64,000 nt of DNA from Immersiella caudata (taxonomy: Eukaryota; Ascomycota; Sordariomycetes; Sordariales; Lasiosphaeriaceae): positions 4,526,001-4,590,000 of the forward strand of contig JAULSU010000001.1 in the NCBI GenBank assembly GCA_030512335.1, in the 5' to 3' direction. The notes below the pieces were generated by a model. That model searched no databases. It was not told where the DNA came from and saw nothing but the letters and a program-made list of their open reading frames with translations. A program made the position numbers and the translations under genes. Position 1 is the first letter of the stretch. Each line of letters begins with the position of its first letter. Below, piece after piece: positions 12,754-25,260 of the stretch.

Positions 12754-13091
12754 TTACATGCCAAAGCCGCCACCTTGCTGCGCAGACTGCTGCTGCAAGT
12801 GGTCCGAAATCTTGGCGTGTGCCTCAAAGAACTTGGCTGCGCAGCGGTCGAGGCAGACGGCCTCGCCCTTGCTGAGCTCGCCCTCGCGGTAGGTCTTGTC
12901 GACACATTTTAGGGAGCAGATCTTGACCATTCTGTTTAAAAAGTAGCACGTTAGCTGGGAACGGAATAAAGAGGGGAAAGGGGGGGTAAGTACCGGGTGT
13001 GCATCTCGGCGACGACTTTGAGCTCGTTCTCCACGGCGGCGACCTTCTCGGCCGAGGTGGGCGCGCGGGCTCCAAAGCCGAACATGGACAT
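12754..13091 (-). CDS. tim10: mitochondrial intermembrane chaperone Tim10
   Basis: Exons complement 13091..12994 and 12931..12754, 91 residues, the usual size of small Tims. Splicing across a 62-nt intron turns CG+A into the Arg before MVKICSLKC. Twin CX3C motifs are at C38-C42 (CSLKC) and C59-C63 (CLDRC), the disulfide-forming hallmark imported by Mia40. The C-terminus is Gln/Gly-rich. Tim10 assembles with Tim9 in the intermembrane space to escort hydrophobic carriers to TIM22 and TOM-derived precursors. A second ATG at 13085 (MFGFGAR) is an equally good start. It lies head-to-head with the mitochondrial LysRS gene. Confidence 0.95.
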
Positions 13092-13600
13092 TTTGCGGTT
13101 TGGGGGTGGTTTGACGGGAAGGGTGAGGTTTGGATTGGTGAGGTCGGATTGGAGTGATGTCGTTGCGATGGTTGCTGGGTGCTTGGTTGATGAAGGCTTT
13201 CGATTTTCTGCCAGACCAGGAAGCGGGCGGTGACGCGGGCTTGGCGCGCATGGGTGGAGTCGGGAGCTTCCTATCGGGTTGCGGGCTGTGATTGGGCGAG
13301 ATGGAGCCTCTAGATGACATAAAAATTAGAGCTTCAAGAGAGGAACTTCAATTCCGCAACTTTTTACCGTTGGATTGCTGTCGACTCTGGACGACGCTCA
13401 GTATGATTGTAAGTGCTACCTACATTTCTTACAGGACTTTTTTTTTTTACGTGATGATCCGCATTAAACCTTAGAACCGTTGCGACTGACACGCTTGCGT
13501 GCATGATCACAACTGCCAAATATCTGACATTTTTTTCCCTTCAATTTCTGTCCGCAGTTCAAGTTTCCAGAATTTTTGTGCTGACTGTGGATTGACAGGT
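13092..13600. promoter_or_regulatory. bidirectional promoter tim10 / mitochondrial LysRS
   Basis: A 509-bp region between divergent start codons of two mitochondrial-biogenesis genes. On the plus strand a good 5'-UTR intron is visible: donor GTAAGT at 13409, CTGAC near 13580 and acceptor at 13597-13598, two bases before the LysRS ATG. An 11-nt T run lies at 13438-13448. Confidence 0.55.
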
Positions 13601-15337
13601 ATGATGAGACCAGCGCCCCGTCTCCAGTGTCTGCGGCCGTTTGCCTGGAAGCCGCTCGTGGTCCACCACCCGGCCTACCTGCGCTTCTACAATGTTGCAA
13701 GGCAACAAGAGCTGGCGCAGGCGAACGCACTCCAGTATCCTCGGATACGTCACGATGGAAACCCCATGCAGATTCCGGCGTTCCGAGAGAAATATCAGCA
13801 TATTGAAAAGGGGGTCGTTGCCAACGAGGAGGTGATAATCCGGGGCCGTGTCGAGTTTGTTCGTGTTGCAAGCTCAAAACTTGTGTTTGTCGTAGTCAGA
13901 AGCGAGTTCGAGCAGATCCAGGGAATGCTCAACTTCCGGCAATTAGAGCCAACTGGCGCCACGAAGGAGTCGTTCAAGAGCTTTTCGAAGCTCGTGGCCA
14001 GGGGTGACATCATTTGTGCGTGTGCCGTGACTGTAGATTGCTTGACGGACAAGTGCTGACAGCAAGTAGCTGTGGCTGGAAAGGCAACCCGAACGTCAAC
14101 CGGAGAGCTGACTGTTCTGGCGACCCGCATGCCCGAGATCCTGACGCCCGGTTTAGTGCCCCTGCCCGTCAAGCTGGAAGATGAAGGCGCCCAGATCCAA
14201 CGCCGACATATGGACATGCTGGTGAACCGCAGAACGACAGACACATTGCGCCTGCGCTCGTATCTCATCAAGTACATCCGTGATTTCTTCCATCAGAGAG
14301 ATTTTCTCGAATTTCAGACGCCCATTCTAGCTGAGGCCTCTGGCGGTGCGCTGGCAACACCCTTCGTCACCTCAGGGGAGGAGTCTTCAGACAAGGGACT
14401 TTCCTTGAGGGTCGCGCCGGAGTTATGGCTGAAGCGTCTCGTGGTCGGCGGCATCGATAGGGTATTCGAGCTCGGTCCCTCGTTCAGAAACGAAGGCATC
14501 GACCAGACACACAACCCCGAGTTCACCACCTGCGAGTTCTACAACGCGTACGCCAACCTCGACGACCTGCTCGAGCTCACCGAGGAGTTCATCTCCGGCG
14601 CCGCCAAGCATTGTCACGGCCTAGTTATGGACAAGCTCATCTCCTTGCCTGCCGTTGACCTTGGCAAGTTCCGTCGCCCATTCAAACAAATGGAGTTCAT
14701 CCCCTCACTAGAATCCGCCCTCCGACTCCAACTTCCCGACCTCACCAAGGAGAGCGCCTTTGAAGACTTGGTCGCTCTGCTCAAGGCTAAGGGTGTCCCC
14801 GTCCCGGAAGATTCTCCCTCGCTCGCAAAGTTCCTAGACAAGCTGGCCGCAGCATATATCGAGCCACACTCCATAGATGAACCAATCTTCATCACCAACC
14901 ATCCGGTCTGCATGTCGCCCCTCTCCAAGAGCTTCACATGTCCGGAGACGGGCCAGACAGTCTCCGCTCGCGCAGAACTCTTCATTGGCGGAAGGGAGAT
15001 GGCAAACATGTACGAGGAGGAGAATGACCCTTTCGCACAGCGCCAAAAGTTCATCGACCAGGCCAAGGCCAACGATGAGACCCGCGGTCAGGAGCTGGCC
15101 GATCAAGACATTCTCATCGATGAGAGCTATGTTGAGACTCTGGAGTCAGGTCTGCCTCCCACGGGGGGTTGGGGTTGCGGTGTCGAGAGGCTCGTCATGT
15201 TATTTTCTGGCACACGACGGATTAGCGACACGCTGAGCTTTGGCAACCTGCGGAATGTGGTTGGTGTGTCGGGCCTGAGGAAACCTGCTAGTGTTGATGG
15301 TAATGGGTCGGGGAAGGCCGAGGAAAAGCCAAGCTAA
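13601..15337 (+). CDS. MSK1: lysyl-tRNA synthetase, mitochondrial
   Basis: Exons 13601..14015 and 14070..15337, 560 residues. The 54-nt intron (GTGCGT, GCTGAC, GTAG) joins DII to SVAGKATRTS. The N-terminus is Arg/hydrophobic without early acidic residues, as in a mitochondrial presequence. An OB-fold anticodon-binding domain (~80-190) precedes the class II catalytic domain. Motif 2 is FRNEGIDQTHNPEFT at about residue 277. The LysRS-specific block is ARAELFIGGREMANMYEEEN, and motif 3 is GWGCGVERL near residue 507. The HNPEFT and ELFIGG signatures separate it from AspRS and AsnRS. The enzyme charges mitochondrial tRNA-Lys with lysine using ATP. The tail after about 535 is a short Ser/Gly extension. 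Met1 and Met2 are adjacent; 13601 is the first ATG after the putative leader intron. Confidence 0.92.
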
Positions 15338-16139
15338 GAGTTTGGTCGTATAATTGTATAAAATACTGTACAAATATGTAGGATACCTTATCGCGAACGA
15401 TACCCATTGGAGTCTTCAAAGGTGTTCTTCATCTAGGCAAATAATGCCATCGATCACAATTTCAAGCCTGTCGCAACCTGGATGCGACTTGGATGTAACC
15501 CCTTTTCCTTCGAAATAAATCAACGCTTTCCGCCACAGCACAACACAACAATCCCCAGAGTTACAATACCAGTATATTCATGACTGCCGCAACCTAATAA
15601 TATCTATGGAATGTTCGCAAGTTATGATTATGTATGCTCCCGCCAGTTAAGCACCAACCCAGAATCCACCCGACCACTCAGGAACAACTGAGTTGCGCGA
15701 GTTTGTGCCCTAGGGAAGTCCCAGAAAATCGAGAGTCGATGCCAAATGTCACGTCTCCCATCCCAATATTGTATGGACAAGAGACTCCGCGACATGGAGG
15801 AAAGAAGAAATAGAAGAGCCAGATAAGAATCGAAAGGAACCCTCGCCGTATCAGACTAGGCTGTCGTGTTTATGTCCAGTCAAAGAATTGTTTGTGAAAT
15901 GCCGTCTTATTCCGCACCATGATGAATAACTAATGAACCAATGCCGTATTAGGCCGTGTCATAGGAATTACGAGAGAATGGTGAAATCCCTCGTAGGTAT
16001 CAGGGAAACGGCGAATGCGGCCCCAAACACCCTGCTGAATGCAAGAGTGCAGGGCGCAATTCGAATTGTGAATGCTGATTGTGAATGCTGATTGTGAATG
16101 CTGAGAGTGGATGCTGAATGGCTAAGAGACTCGGCTGAG
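15338..16139. other. convergent intergenic region
   Basis: The 3' flanks of the LysRS gene and of the F-box-like gene. The only structure seen is the 13-nt tandem repeat at 16065-16116. No coding potential. Confidence 0.55.
16065..16116. repeat. 13-nt tandem repeat, 4 units
   Basis: Three exact copies of attgtgaatgctg are followed by one diverged copy (agagtggatgctg). The array sits about 25 bp beyond the stop codon of the F-box-like gene, probably in its 3' UTR. Confidence 0.9.
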
Positions 16140-18717
16140 TTACTCGGCGTCCTGCATGTACCGCGGGTTACGCATGTACTCACCGCCCAACCACTCGATG
16201 CCTTCCTTGTGCTTGTCAAGACTGTAGGGTCTGTATCCGGGCCCGATGCCGGCAACCATATAGTCCTCGGTCTTGCCCTGGGCATACATCTGGCAAACCT
16301 TGTCGAAGATGCATTGCATCTTCCATTCGAAATGCATGGCAAACTCTCTCTGCTTCGGCTTGAGCTTCAGCTGATCGATGAAGGCATCTGACGTGTCCAG
16401 CTGGGGGTTTTGGGCGCCCATGCCCAGATGGTCCATTATTCGGAAGTCGTACTGCAAGGTTGTGCGTAGGGCGTTTTCGGTGTTCAAGGTCCACTGCCAC
16501 CGCTTCTTGAAGATGTCAAAATCCTCACTTCCAGGAGGAAGGTCTGGCAGGACGCGTCTGTACTGGCCTTTAACCTCCTCCCCAGGGAGAACGCAGGACT
16601 CAAGGGCGCGGGCCCAGGAACTAACGCGGCCCGAATGGATGTATTGCGGACCGCCCGTGCGGAAGTCACCAGCCTTGCACACGTGCAGACAATTACGAAG
16701 GCGGCGGATGGCGGCTTGAAAGTCTTGAGCATCTCCAATGACGGGGATCTCAGGGTAAGGAGCACGTTCTGCGCCATTGCCGGTTTCAAAAAGGAGATGA
16801 TAGGCCCATGCCCTGTCGGTATCGCGGGCAATGACTGTCGTCAGCTCGAGATGTTTCTCGCGCTCTGGAGAGAGGATGTCGGCGAAAGAGGCCTCGTCGA
16901 CTTTGAGGCCATCAAGCAAGTGGGAAATGGTGCCAGACATGCGGTAGCGGAAGTGCGAGTCCTCAGTCTGGTCAACAAACTCAACCATCTCACATCCCCA
17001 GCAGCGGGTGCGCTGCAGCGAGAAGAGAGATTCGGGGAGCTCGACATGGCACACTCTGCATCTGCGCTTCTCGCGCCACCAGTGGCCTTCACCTGAAAGG
17101 ACTTGATTTCTGGTGCCGAGAGCGCGGATTTTGACGGCCTGGGGGATCCAGACCTCCCCGACACCGTCACCCGTGACAGCCGCGGTGATGTCGTCGGCAA
17201 AGACATGCTCGATGTTGTCTGAGCCAGGAATTGCCTTGTATTGTGCAACGTTGGTCATGTTGGGTCTCATCTTGGCCAGGGCCTTGTTTCGTACGACATA
17301 GGCATCGCGTGCCTTGATATGCCACAGGGCGTCGGGACCGGGCAAGCGACGCACAAAGTTCCAAAAGGAGGAGCTGTCGCTGACGAGGTCCATACCGATC
17401 TCCTTGGCTTTGGGCATGCATTGGAAAAGCAAAGCCATGATTGCCTTTGGGATGTGAAAGTTGGGCTCGTGATGAGTGACACCGTACGAGCCGTACCGGT
17501 TGATGTCGTTTGGGCCGTCAAAGAAGTAGGGTGCAAAGTCAGGCTTGATGTATTGCTTCTCGCCGTTTTTGAGAACCTCCGGGTGACGCTTGATGATATC
17601 GATGAGAGGACCGAGTTTGGTCACGTCAAAAAGGAGACAGCGGGAGATGGCAATCGTCTCGAGGTTGGGCATGCTCTGAATCATAAGCTCCAACATCCTC
17701 AGATCAAAGTAGGCCATCTGGTCGATAATGACATCTCTGTAGCTGTTGCTCGTCATGACAGCAACGCGGATGAAGTTCTCCATAATCCTCCATCCGTCTG
17801 TGTAAGGGCTTGTCGTCCTTGTCTGCTTCACCCTCGAGGCCGCGATGCAGAGAACACTCTGGCGAACGCCCTTGTTTCCCTCGAAGCGATCTTTGTCGAA
17901 ATTGCCCTTGGTCGAGTCCCAACCTTCGAGGTTCTGGCTGACCGATAAGCCCACATCACGGCACGTGGCCGCCAGAGCAGAGACATCCCGGATGCTAGGC
18001 ATGAGATGACGAATAATCTCACCACCAAGCTCGGGAATGCGGAGAATATTTGCCAGCGGTGTGTCTTGTTGACAGCTGGTCGCCTTGGGGTGATCAGGTC
18101 GCAACACAGGTGACTGCATGGCACACACCAGTTGGTCTGCTTCCCGTTCAGAGAAATGAAAACTTGGTCAAGACTCACCTGGAAGATCAAACGTGTGAGG
18201 CCGCCCTCGTTCAGGTGAGTACACCTGGTATTGAACAACTCAAGCTCGCCAGCATCCTTGTAGATCTTTCTGTACTCCCTGAGTCGATCGAGGGACGCGC
18301 CCTTCAGGATAGCGGGCAGCTGGATGCGCTTCTGTTGGAGCAAATCCTTGTGCAACCTCTCACCAACTTGATCTCGCTCTACACCGTACGAGACCCACTC
18401 GCGGTCATAGTTGAAGTTGGTTTTCTTGCTCCCAGCTGGCGCGGGCTTGGGGAAGATCACGGGGTCAATATCCCAGGGCATAGGGATGACCTGCAGGATA
18501 ACAAGAGGTTAGTCTCACCCTGAACATGTCTGAGAATAAAACATACCGTCTCAGGTGCCTTGGCCACAGAGGCCTTGACAGGCGCGCTGCCTTTGTTCTT
18601 GTTCTGACCGCTACCCGGGTTCTTGGGCACGTAGCCATCTGGCAGCGGCAGGCCACTGGTGGACGGACCGCCGCCTCGTCCGCCCCGTCCACCGCGTCCA
18701 GAACCACACGGAGCCAT
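16140..18717 (-). CDS. large F-box-like protein with RGG N-terminus and zinc knuckle
   Basis: Exons complement 18717..18547, 18490..18179 and 18113..16140, 818 residues, introns 56 and 65 nt, all phase 0. The N-terminus has a GRGGRGGRGGG run (residues ~8-18), an RNA-binding-like RGG element. Residues ~178-216 (IPELGGEIIRHLMPSIRDV, then LAATCRDV) read as an F-box-like helix pair. A Cys pair CRVC and a second pair CWGC about 18 residues later (near residue 530) look like a zinc-binding knuckle. The remaining ~300 residues are conserved-looking but not assignable. F-box proteins usually deliver substrates to SCF ligases; that role is inferred. The acceptor of exon 3 is the least certain part, since another in-phase AG lies 27 nt downstream. 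Confidence 0.72.
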
Positions 18718-18737
18718 GTTGATCGTTGATATAAAAT

Positions 18738-19362
18738 CTAGGCGTCAAGAGAGTGGTGCGAAATGTTCACTATGGGGTTAGTACGTGACAGTGGTAGTGC
18801 TGGATGAGTGGTAGAGACGAAGTTGTGACATTCAGGGATGCAGGGAAGGAGTCAAGTGGTTGGGAGAGCTTGTGTAAGGAAGTATCGATGAATATATTCC
18901 GCTTGTCAGGGAAGACTGTGGAGAGCGGCTCTTGGTGGCAGCTTCTTTTTTATGTGCGGGATAGAACGAGGAAGTGAGGAACTCAGTGAACAGGTGTGGG
19001 ATATAGGGTTGGTGCTTGATGGATAGCAAATTCAGGCTCTCACTTTCCAGCTCTCGTGATAAATGAGGGTTAATTGGTGAATGAAGCGTGGGAAGGGAAA
19101 GCGACGAGGGTGTTCGGAAGGGAGAGAGGGTGGCCAAGAGAGAGTAAGGCTTTGGAAGAATTTTGTGCTTGAGAAGATATGCCTATCTAGGGGATGTGGT
19201 ACTTACCTGAAGATGTTCACCCGAGGGGAGGAGAAAGATTGAAGGCGTTGGGAGAATAATGATTGCCGTGTTGGTATGTCTTCCAAGTATTAAGCTTTTG
19301 AAGAAGGTTGTTGAAGGAGAAAGAGGATCTGGGAGAAACCGGAGGGGGGTGCCTAATTTATA
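18738..19362 (-). promoter_or_regulatory. promoter and spliced leader of the F-box-like gene
   Basis: On the minus strand a TATAAATT element lies at 19362-19355. About 150 bp downstream is a perfect donor AG|GTAAGT (GT at 19206-19205). A matching acceptor GCCTAG at 18739-18738, just upstream of the start codon, would define a 469-nt leader intron. This fits a TATA-driven transcript starting near 19330. Confidence 0.4.
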
Positions 19363-22300
19363 CTCTCCGGCGGGAATAAATGCTCCTGGATTGAGTCGTG
19401 GGGCTGTGAATCAACGCCGACGACAGTGGTGATCTTTTAGGTTTGACTGCTCCACCCAAAGAAGGGACGAAAGAGATCGAGTGACTGCCTGGAGCAGTCC
19501 CTAGTATCTCAACCTTTCACTTCGATCAGCTGAGAAAAATTTGCAGGCTAGTGCTTGCCAAACACCATGCGATGGTGAATTATGCTGGCGTTTGCATCTC
19601 AGGGAGTGTAGCCTAGTCCTCGTTGCTCGTGCGAAGCTACGAATTTCGCGCTGTTCAATCTCGTGGAAGTGGCCTGGTCATACCAACCCCCTCGCACAGG
19701 ATGAGTGAAGACGGAGATGTTGTAGTGAATGTGAGAGGTGACAAGGGGCGGGCATGCAACTTTGTTGCTGGGTGACCGAAAGGGGTAAAGACCGATGAAA
19801 AGGGGTGGTTTCAGAGTCAACGTGGGAGCCGGTACGCGGGTCCAGGACGGGGCAAGAGATTCCTGCTGAGGAAGCCCTTTCAAACACATCGCTATTGTTG
19901 GCTCAATAAAGGCAACAAGCGGTCAATGGTTCCCACCGGGCCGCGAAGCAAGAGCCTCAGTACCAAACCACCGAGACGAGCCAGCTCGGCTGTATCCCCA
20001 AGAAGTCAACAGTGTCTTTGTGCTCCGAAGGATGCAACAAGCGTAAGTAGCCAAACAGCCTGGAAACACACTTAAACACGCCCCAGACGTTCAAGGAGCC
20101 TAGTTGCCTAACATTTTAACGACAGTCTCTCGGCTGCCCAAACAACTTCCATGCCTGAGCTCCGTCCTGTCGTGACGCCCGCTCGACCGTCCGTCTCCGC
20201 ACCCGGCAGGAGGCACGCGGGTCCGCTCAGCGCCGGAGCAACTCTCCGGAACGGTCATCCGGGACCGCCACTGCCGGCAAATTAGGACGCTCGCCCAGTG
20301 CCTCTGGACCACATCAACCACCTCGCAGGACAGGAAAATCTGCAACAGCATGGGAATGCCCAACCCCCCGGTCACCTCGCGGAAAAGTGCCCCAAGCGCT
20401 CGAAGGACCCTGGACCGACAGGCAGGAAAGCCAATCGACCAACACTTGTTGGGGGGTCATACATGAGAAGGATGTGAGCTACCAGGGGAAGGAGGTCTGG
20501 TTTATGGTATTCTGCGCCTGAGAACAGCAATGGGTGGTGGCCACACAGACAACCAGCGCCCAGCTTGCAGCTTGGGTCACATTCAGGGGCAGAAGCGCTG
20601 GCCGAGTACGAGACTCGCGGCGCTTCCAGCACCGACAGCAACCCGGGGAAGCCCTTCAGTGTCGTCATCCCGTTCTATATCGGTTGGCGAGCTCGGCAGT
20701 CCTTCTCCAACACATGCCGGCATCCCGTCCAAATTGCTCGCAAAGAAGGCCTGACCTTCACAGACGAAGCGCAGGAAAACAAGGGCCTTGGAGTCAGGGG
20801 CTTGCAAACACCGAGACCACCGATAGAGGGGCGCAGACGACAAGGAGATAAGCCGGTTACATGATTGCCTGAACGTGGTATCTCGAAATGCGCATGTGCC
20901 ATCGAATCTCACTGCCAACTCGATCCGATTGACGGCGGCTCGCCTGCCACGACAGCGACCACCACCTCTCCGCGCTCGAGGACATGATATGACAGTTCCC
21001 CGCACTGCGCGTCGCGTGCGTACTTCCAAGTACCCTGCAAGGCGAAGCCTTTGCCGCCTGGCACGAGACAAGCAAGACGGCCGTCATTGGCTGGGTTTGA
21101 CTTCAACCCCCCAAGATTGGCTGGGCTTTCTCCTTGTGCTGCCCCCCCTCCAAGGCCAGCCGAGGAAGCTTGGAAGAGCCGGTTTTGGAGAGCACGCTGA
21201 GCAACGGTCTTTTACTTGAGATGCCCAGATAAGCGGCATGGAATGAGTGAGATGTGTCGGCGAGGATGTGCGCTTGCTCCTCTACACCCCTTAAGCGGCT
21301 CGAGGGCATGCTGCATGTATGGACATCTGTGGAAGACGGTCTAAGGGGTCAGCTTTTTTGAACCGGAGAATTGAGTGCTGATATAGGAATACTTTGGTCA
21401 AGCTGCAGAAATGGGCCCTGGCCAGCCGGCAGAGCAGCAAAGCGGCGAGAGACTTCTGAGACCGAAGCGGCATAGCTCTATATCGGGCTGCTGAGAGAAC
21501 AAGGGAGACATCGTTGGAAGGATCGTTTGCTGCAAGCGTGACCTCTGATTGGACTGCATCGGTGAGAGAAAGCAGAGAGACGGAACGTCGAAAGAGGCCA
21601 CAAGATCGAGATCTGGTGGGGTAACTCGCTCAGCGCAGTCCATCCGTCCCGCGTGAGACGTCAGGGATCGGCAATACGGACGACAAAGATGGAAACCGCA
21701 GGTTTGAGGAAGGGGCGGTCAGCAGAGAGGCGCAAAAGGCAGAGGCGTACCACAGAGTGGCAGAGAAGGGTTACGTCCAAAGTCATGCGCGCTGCCAGTT
21801 CCACGTAGCCCCGCCGAGGAGAGGCGCGGAGTGCTCGTCCCCAATGCTCTTGTTTTTCGTCGCGTTCGCAACCATGTCGCACCCCGAAAAAAGAGAAGAT
21901 CCCGTCATATCAACCCTCTGATTTCGATTGCGTGCCACGCCAGATGTCGCAATCCAAGAAGGGAAATCGCGATCCTCAGGGAGAGGGTGACTCTTGCCCT
22001 CCAACAATGAGTCACTCTACATTTGGGACTTCGCCCTCAAGATTCTTACCTAGTCTGATTAGGGGCACACGACGGCTCGCTCGCGCGAGAGCTTGAGGCA
22101 GACAACATCTGGCGTTTCATTGATGCTCGAGGCTCTCGGCGAGGATGCAAGCCCCACGTGCTGAAGTCTACGCCGTGAAGAGGACGGCTTCGGAGCTATT
22201 GTCTCACGACATGATGCGCCGTGCTGGTTGTGGAATCACAGGTCTTCTCGGGATGCCAGCAAGATTTCGCCCGAGCCAGAAAAAGGGGACCAATAGCCAG

Positions 22301-25260
22301 TTTTACGATATTTGAAACCATCCGATAACTCGAAACCTTTTGGCAGCCGCGAGATGGTGGCGTCTTGGCAATTTGTGTTAGCGGCCTTGAAGCCTCGCAC
22401 GGCGCATTCCGATATGATGAGGGCGGGGCATACACAGCAACCAGCAAAGCTACGGCAGAGTCGGTCTTCTCTCAAGCTCCCAGATCGAGATGATTTCCCC
22501 AAAAGCACGTCTGCACAGGAGGTAGACCACTCTGAATAGGGGCCTGTCTCCATCAACTTGTGGAATACGTAATCTGAATCCTGCTTTGGCCTGCGTACCG
22601 AGATAGGGCCCTTGCGGCCACAGACCTAGACCTGCAGGTGTCGCTTGTGTTCGAGGGCGGTCTGAGACCGTCTCCCAACGGCGAGGCATTGGAGAGGTGA
22701 AGGCGAGTGAGCCTCACGGACAGGCGGCTACAGGGATCCAAAGACGGAGCTGCCACTGGCGTTGCGATAACCGCATCCCGCCCTTCGTCCATTTTAAGTC
22801 GTCAAAGATCGACGTATGATGCACCTGGCGGTGGAGAGCGAGCTACGGGACGAAATATAGGCAAATCTTGACTCGCCATGCAGGGAGCTGCGAGAGGCGC
22901 CGGGCCCCAAGTGCTGTTTGGCATGACGAGACCAATCATGGTGCAATCATGCCCTCCAGGCGACATCGCGGGCGGGCATAGGCTGGGTTGAGTGGCGACG
23001 GGTGGTTGCGGTCCATTGATGGGACAAGACTCTCGTCCAGACGCGACCCCACCCGGCAAGCTGCAACGAGGGAATCATGCGTATGGATTATAAGATGATG
23101 GTTGCATATGTGGGCACTGGGTCGTCAAGGCTGCGTTGAGGGGTCGACGATGGAGCAAGCCCGCGAGCCCCCCGCCAACGGACAGGTCTCAGGGCAGAGG
23201 TTGGCGGCCAACTGCATCGGCGGCGTCGACGCTGACTGGTGAAAAACATGACCGAAACGTCTTGCTATGGTCACGGCTGAGAAACTAGAGCTGTCGTCAC
23301 TTGTCGTGGTGGGTTGAGTGGGGAGCGATGCGGCGGCATGTGTGTGCTCAGGCGGACAGATGCTGCTGCTGCTCCTCCTAGACAGATGGCGAGGCTGTCT
23401 GAAACAACCGAGCCCCGTTTGCCCACTGCATTTTGTGCGTTCGGACAGAAAACTTTCCAGGTTGAATGCCGAGCGGTTTGTACCTCCTGGCACGGCTCGT
23501 CGGCCGATTGGCAATTGAACCATCCCGGCAAGACGCTGGGGTGGATTTGGAATCTCGAGTGGCCGTGGCATGGACGCTGCACAAAAGAACAAAAAGGACA
23601 CCGATGAAAAACGAGAGAACGGGGAGATGGTGTTTGAATACTGAAGTAGGGGACGCTGTGCACTGTTGGGAGTCAGATGGGACACAGCGAGACCGAGCGT
23701 CGACACAGCATGTGCGTAGACGGAGTACGGAGGGCGCCCTGATGAGATGTGTTGCATCGCGTAGCGTCTGGTGGGACCAAGGGACTAGGGATGGCCTGAC
23801 GGTGGGAGTCAACGGCATAACGTTGTTGGCTGCATCGCTCTCCTGTCTCCTTTTCAGTTTCTGTCACTTGAGACCATCATCCATGCTCCCTCTTCTCACT
23901 GTGCCGCTAGTGCTGCATCGTCCTGCTGCCGCTTCCGAGCTGGGCCTTTCCTCTACCGCCGCTGCTGGAAGGGTGTTCGAGATAAACGGTCTGGCTCACT
24001 TCCCGGGAATCGGCACCGTCTGACGACGGAAGCCGGCCCCACTAGGAAAAATAAAATGGGCAGCACGCCGCCTCCACTCCTTTCCGAGCTGCTGTGGTCC
24101 CGACACTTCTGTGGCAGGGTCGGGTCGGAGCTGTTGCCCTGCCTGTTTCGACGGATCAAAATCTTCCCATGGATTGGTCGGGCGTCACCCACCTGTCGTT
24201 CACAGCTCTGGGGGTGCAGCCGCCACAGCGAAGGTGGGAATGGGAGGTGGTGAGTGGAAACAGTGGATCCCTATAAATTGATAAACGTCTTGTCACCACA
24301 ATTTTACGGTGTGGAGCCCCGTACCAATGGCTGAGGTGCCCACATCCGGGACATGGTTCCTTTGTCGTTGCTAAACGCCGGCGCCTGGCAGAGCATCGAA
24401 TTTCGATGTGACGCCCCTTTGGCTCGTTGGGTGCCCGCGGAGTCCAAATTGCAGGATCGAAGCACAACATTTCTGCGGCGGACCACCGCAGCGAATGCTC
24501 CCGGTGCTGGTGATGTCTCGACTCCCTATCGAAAAGGAGGGTTTGGCGACAGCATCCATGGATCGATATTGGAGATGGGAGCTCCACATGATGCAGGGTG
24601 GTCATTGCTGCAAAAATCGACGATGCAGTGAGAGCCCTGATCGACAAGGAGAGAGGGCCTTCTTTAATTGAGCTACCCGCGACTAAAGTCACCTGGGCGC
24701 GTGCGACAGAACCGCAAGGGATCCACCGCGGACGGCCCGAGGAGGCCCCTAACGCGCTGCAAATGCGCTGGAGCAGGCTGGAGATGGTGGAGCAAAATGG
24801 AGCGCTGCATTGCAGGAGGCAGGATGCCGGTACTTGTGTCTCAAGTACCCGGGCGGGAAGATGAGCCCCCAGAGACGCACTGGCCAGTAGGCGCATCGTG
24901 TGTGCAGCGAGCGCAGGCGTGTGCAGGCGCGCAGTGTGCGTGGGCGTGAGCTCGAGTGGCTGCAGCATGAGCACATGTTGAAATCCGGATCCCTGTCCAG
25001 AAACGGTTGAAGCAATTTCGTGTTCTCCCAGCAACTGCACATTGACCCCCCCCCATTGAGCTTGCGCCTTTGTCTGCCTCTGCCTAAGCACTGGCCAAGC
25101 ATCCGGCGTCTGGGGGTCCACCCGTCAGTCGAGCAGGTTGATTCCGTTTCTGGCCTGGCGGGCAGGGGACGGGGGGAGCTTTTTCTTCGCTTCGCTGACT
25201 GGGGCATCGTGGGCGGACCGCGCTGCAGTCCTACCGTTTTCACGCACCCATCCGCAAACC
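19363..25260. other. gene-free interval of about 6 kb
   Basis: No open frame in this stretch shows a recognisable domain, codon bias or coherent splice joins. The longest (complement 25121-24156, 321 codons) has the composition of a chance frame in GC-rich DNA. The sequence is not AT-rich, so there is no sign of RIP-degraded transposons, and no tRNA-like B box was seen. It separates two divergent genes, so it is presumably upstream regulatory DNA, possibly with noncoding transcripts. A C9 run lies at 25046-25054. Confidence 0.5.

Noticed and set aside
13601..15337. Aspartyl- or asparaginyl-tRNA synthetase as the identity of this class II enzyme
   Set aside because: The motif 2 region (RNEGIDQTHNPEFT) and the ELFIGGREMANMY block are LysRS-type, not the RDED and AspRS/AsnRS signatures.
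24156..25121. 321-codon minus-strand open frame in the gene-free interval
   Set aside because: Composition is that of a chance frame (Arg/His/Pro/Ser/Cys-rich), with no domain, no splice partner and no codon bias.
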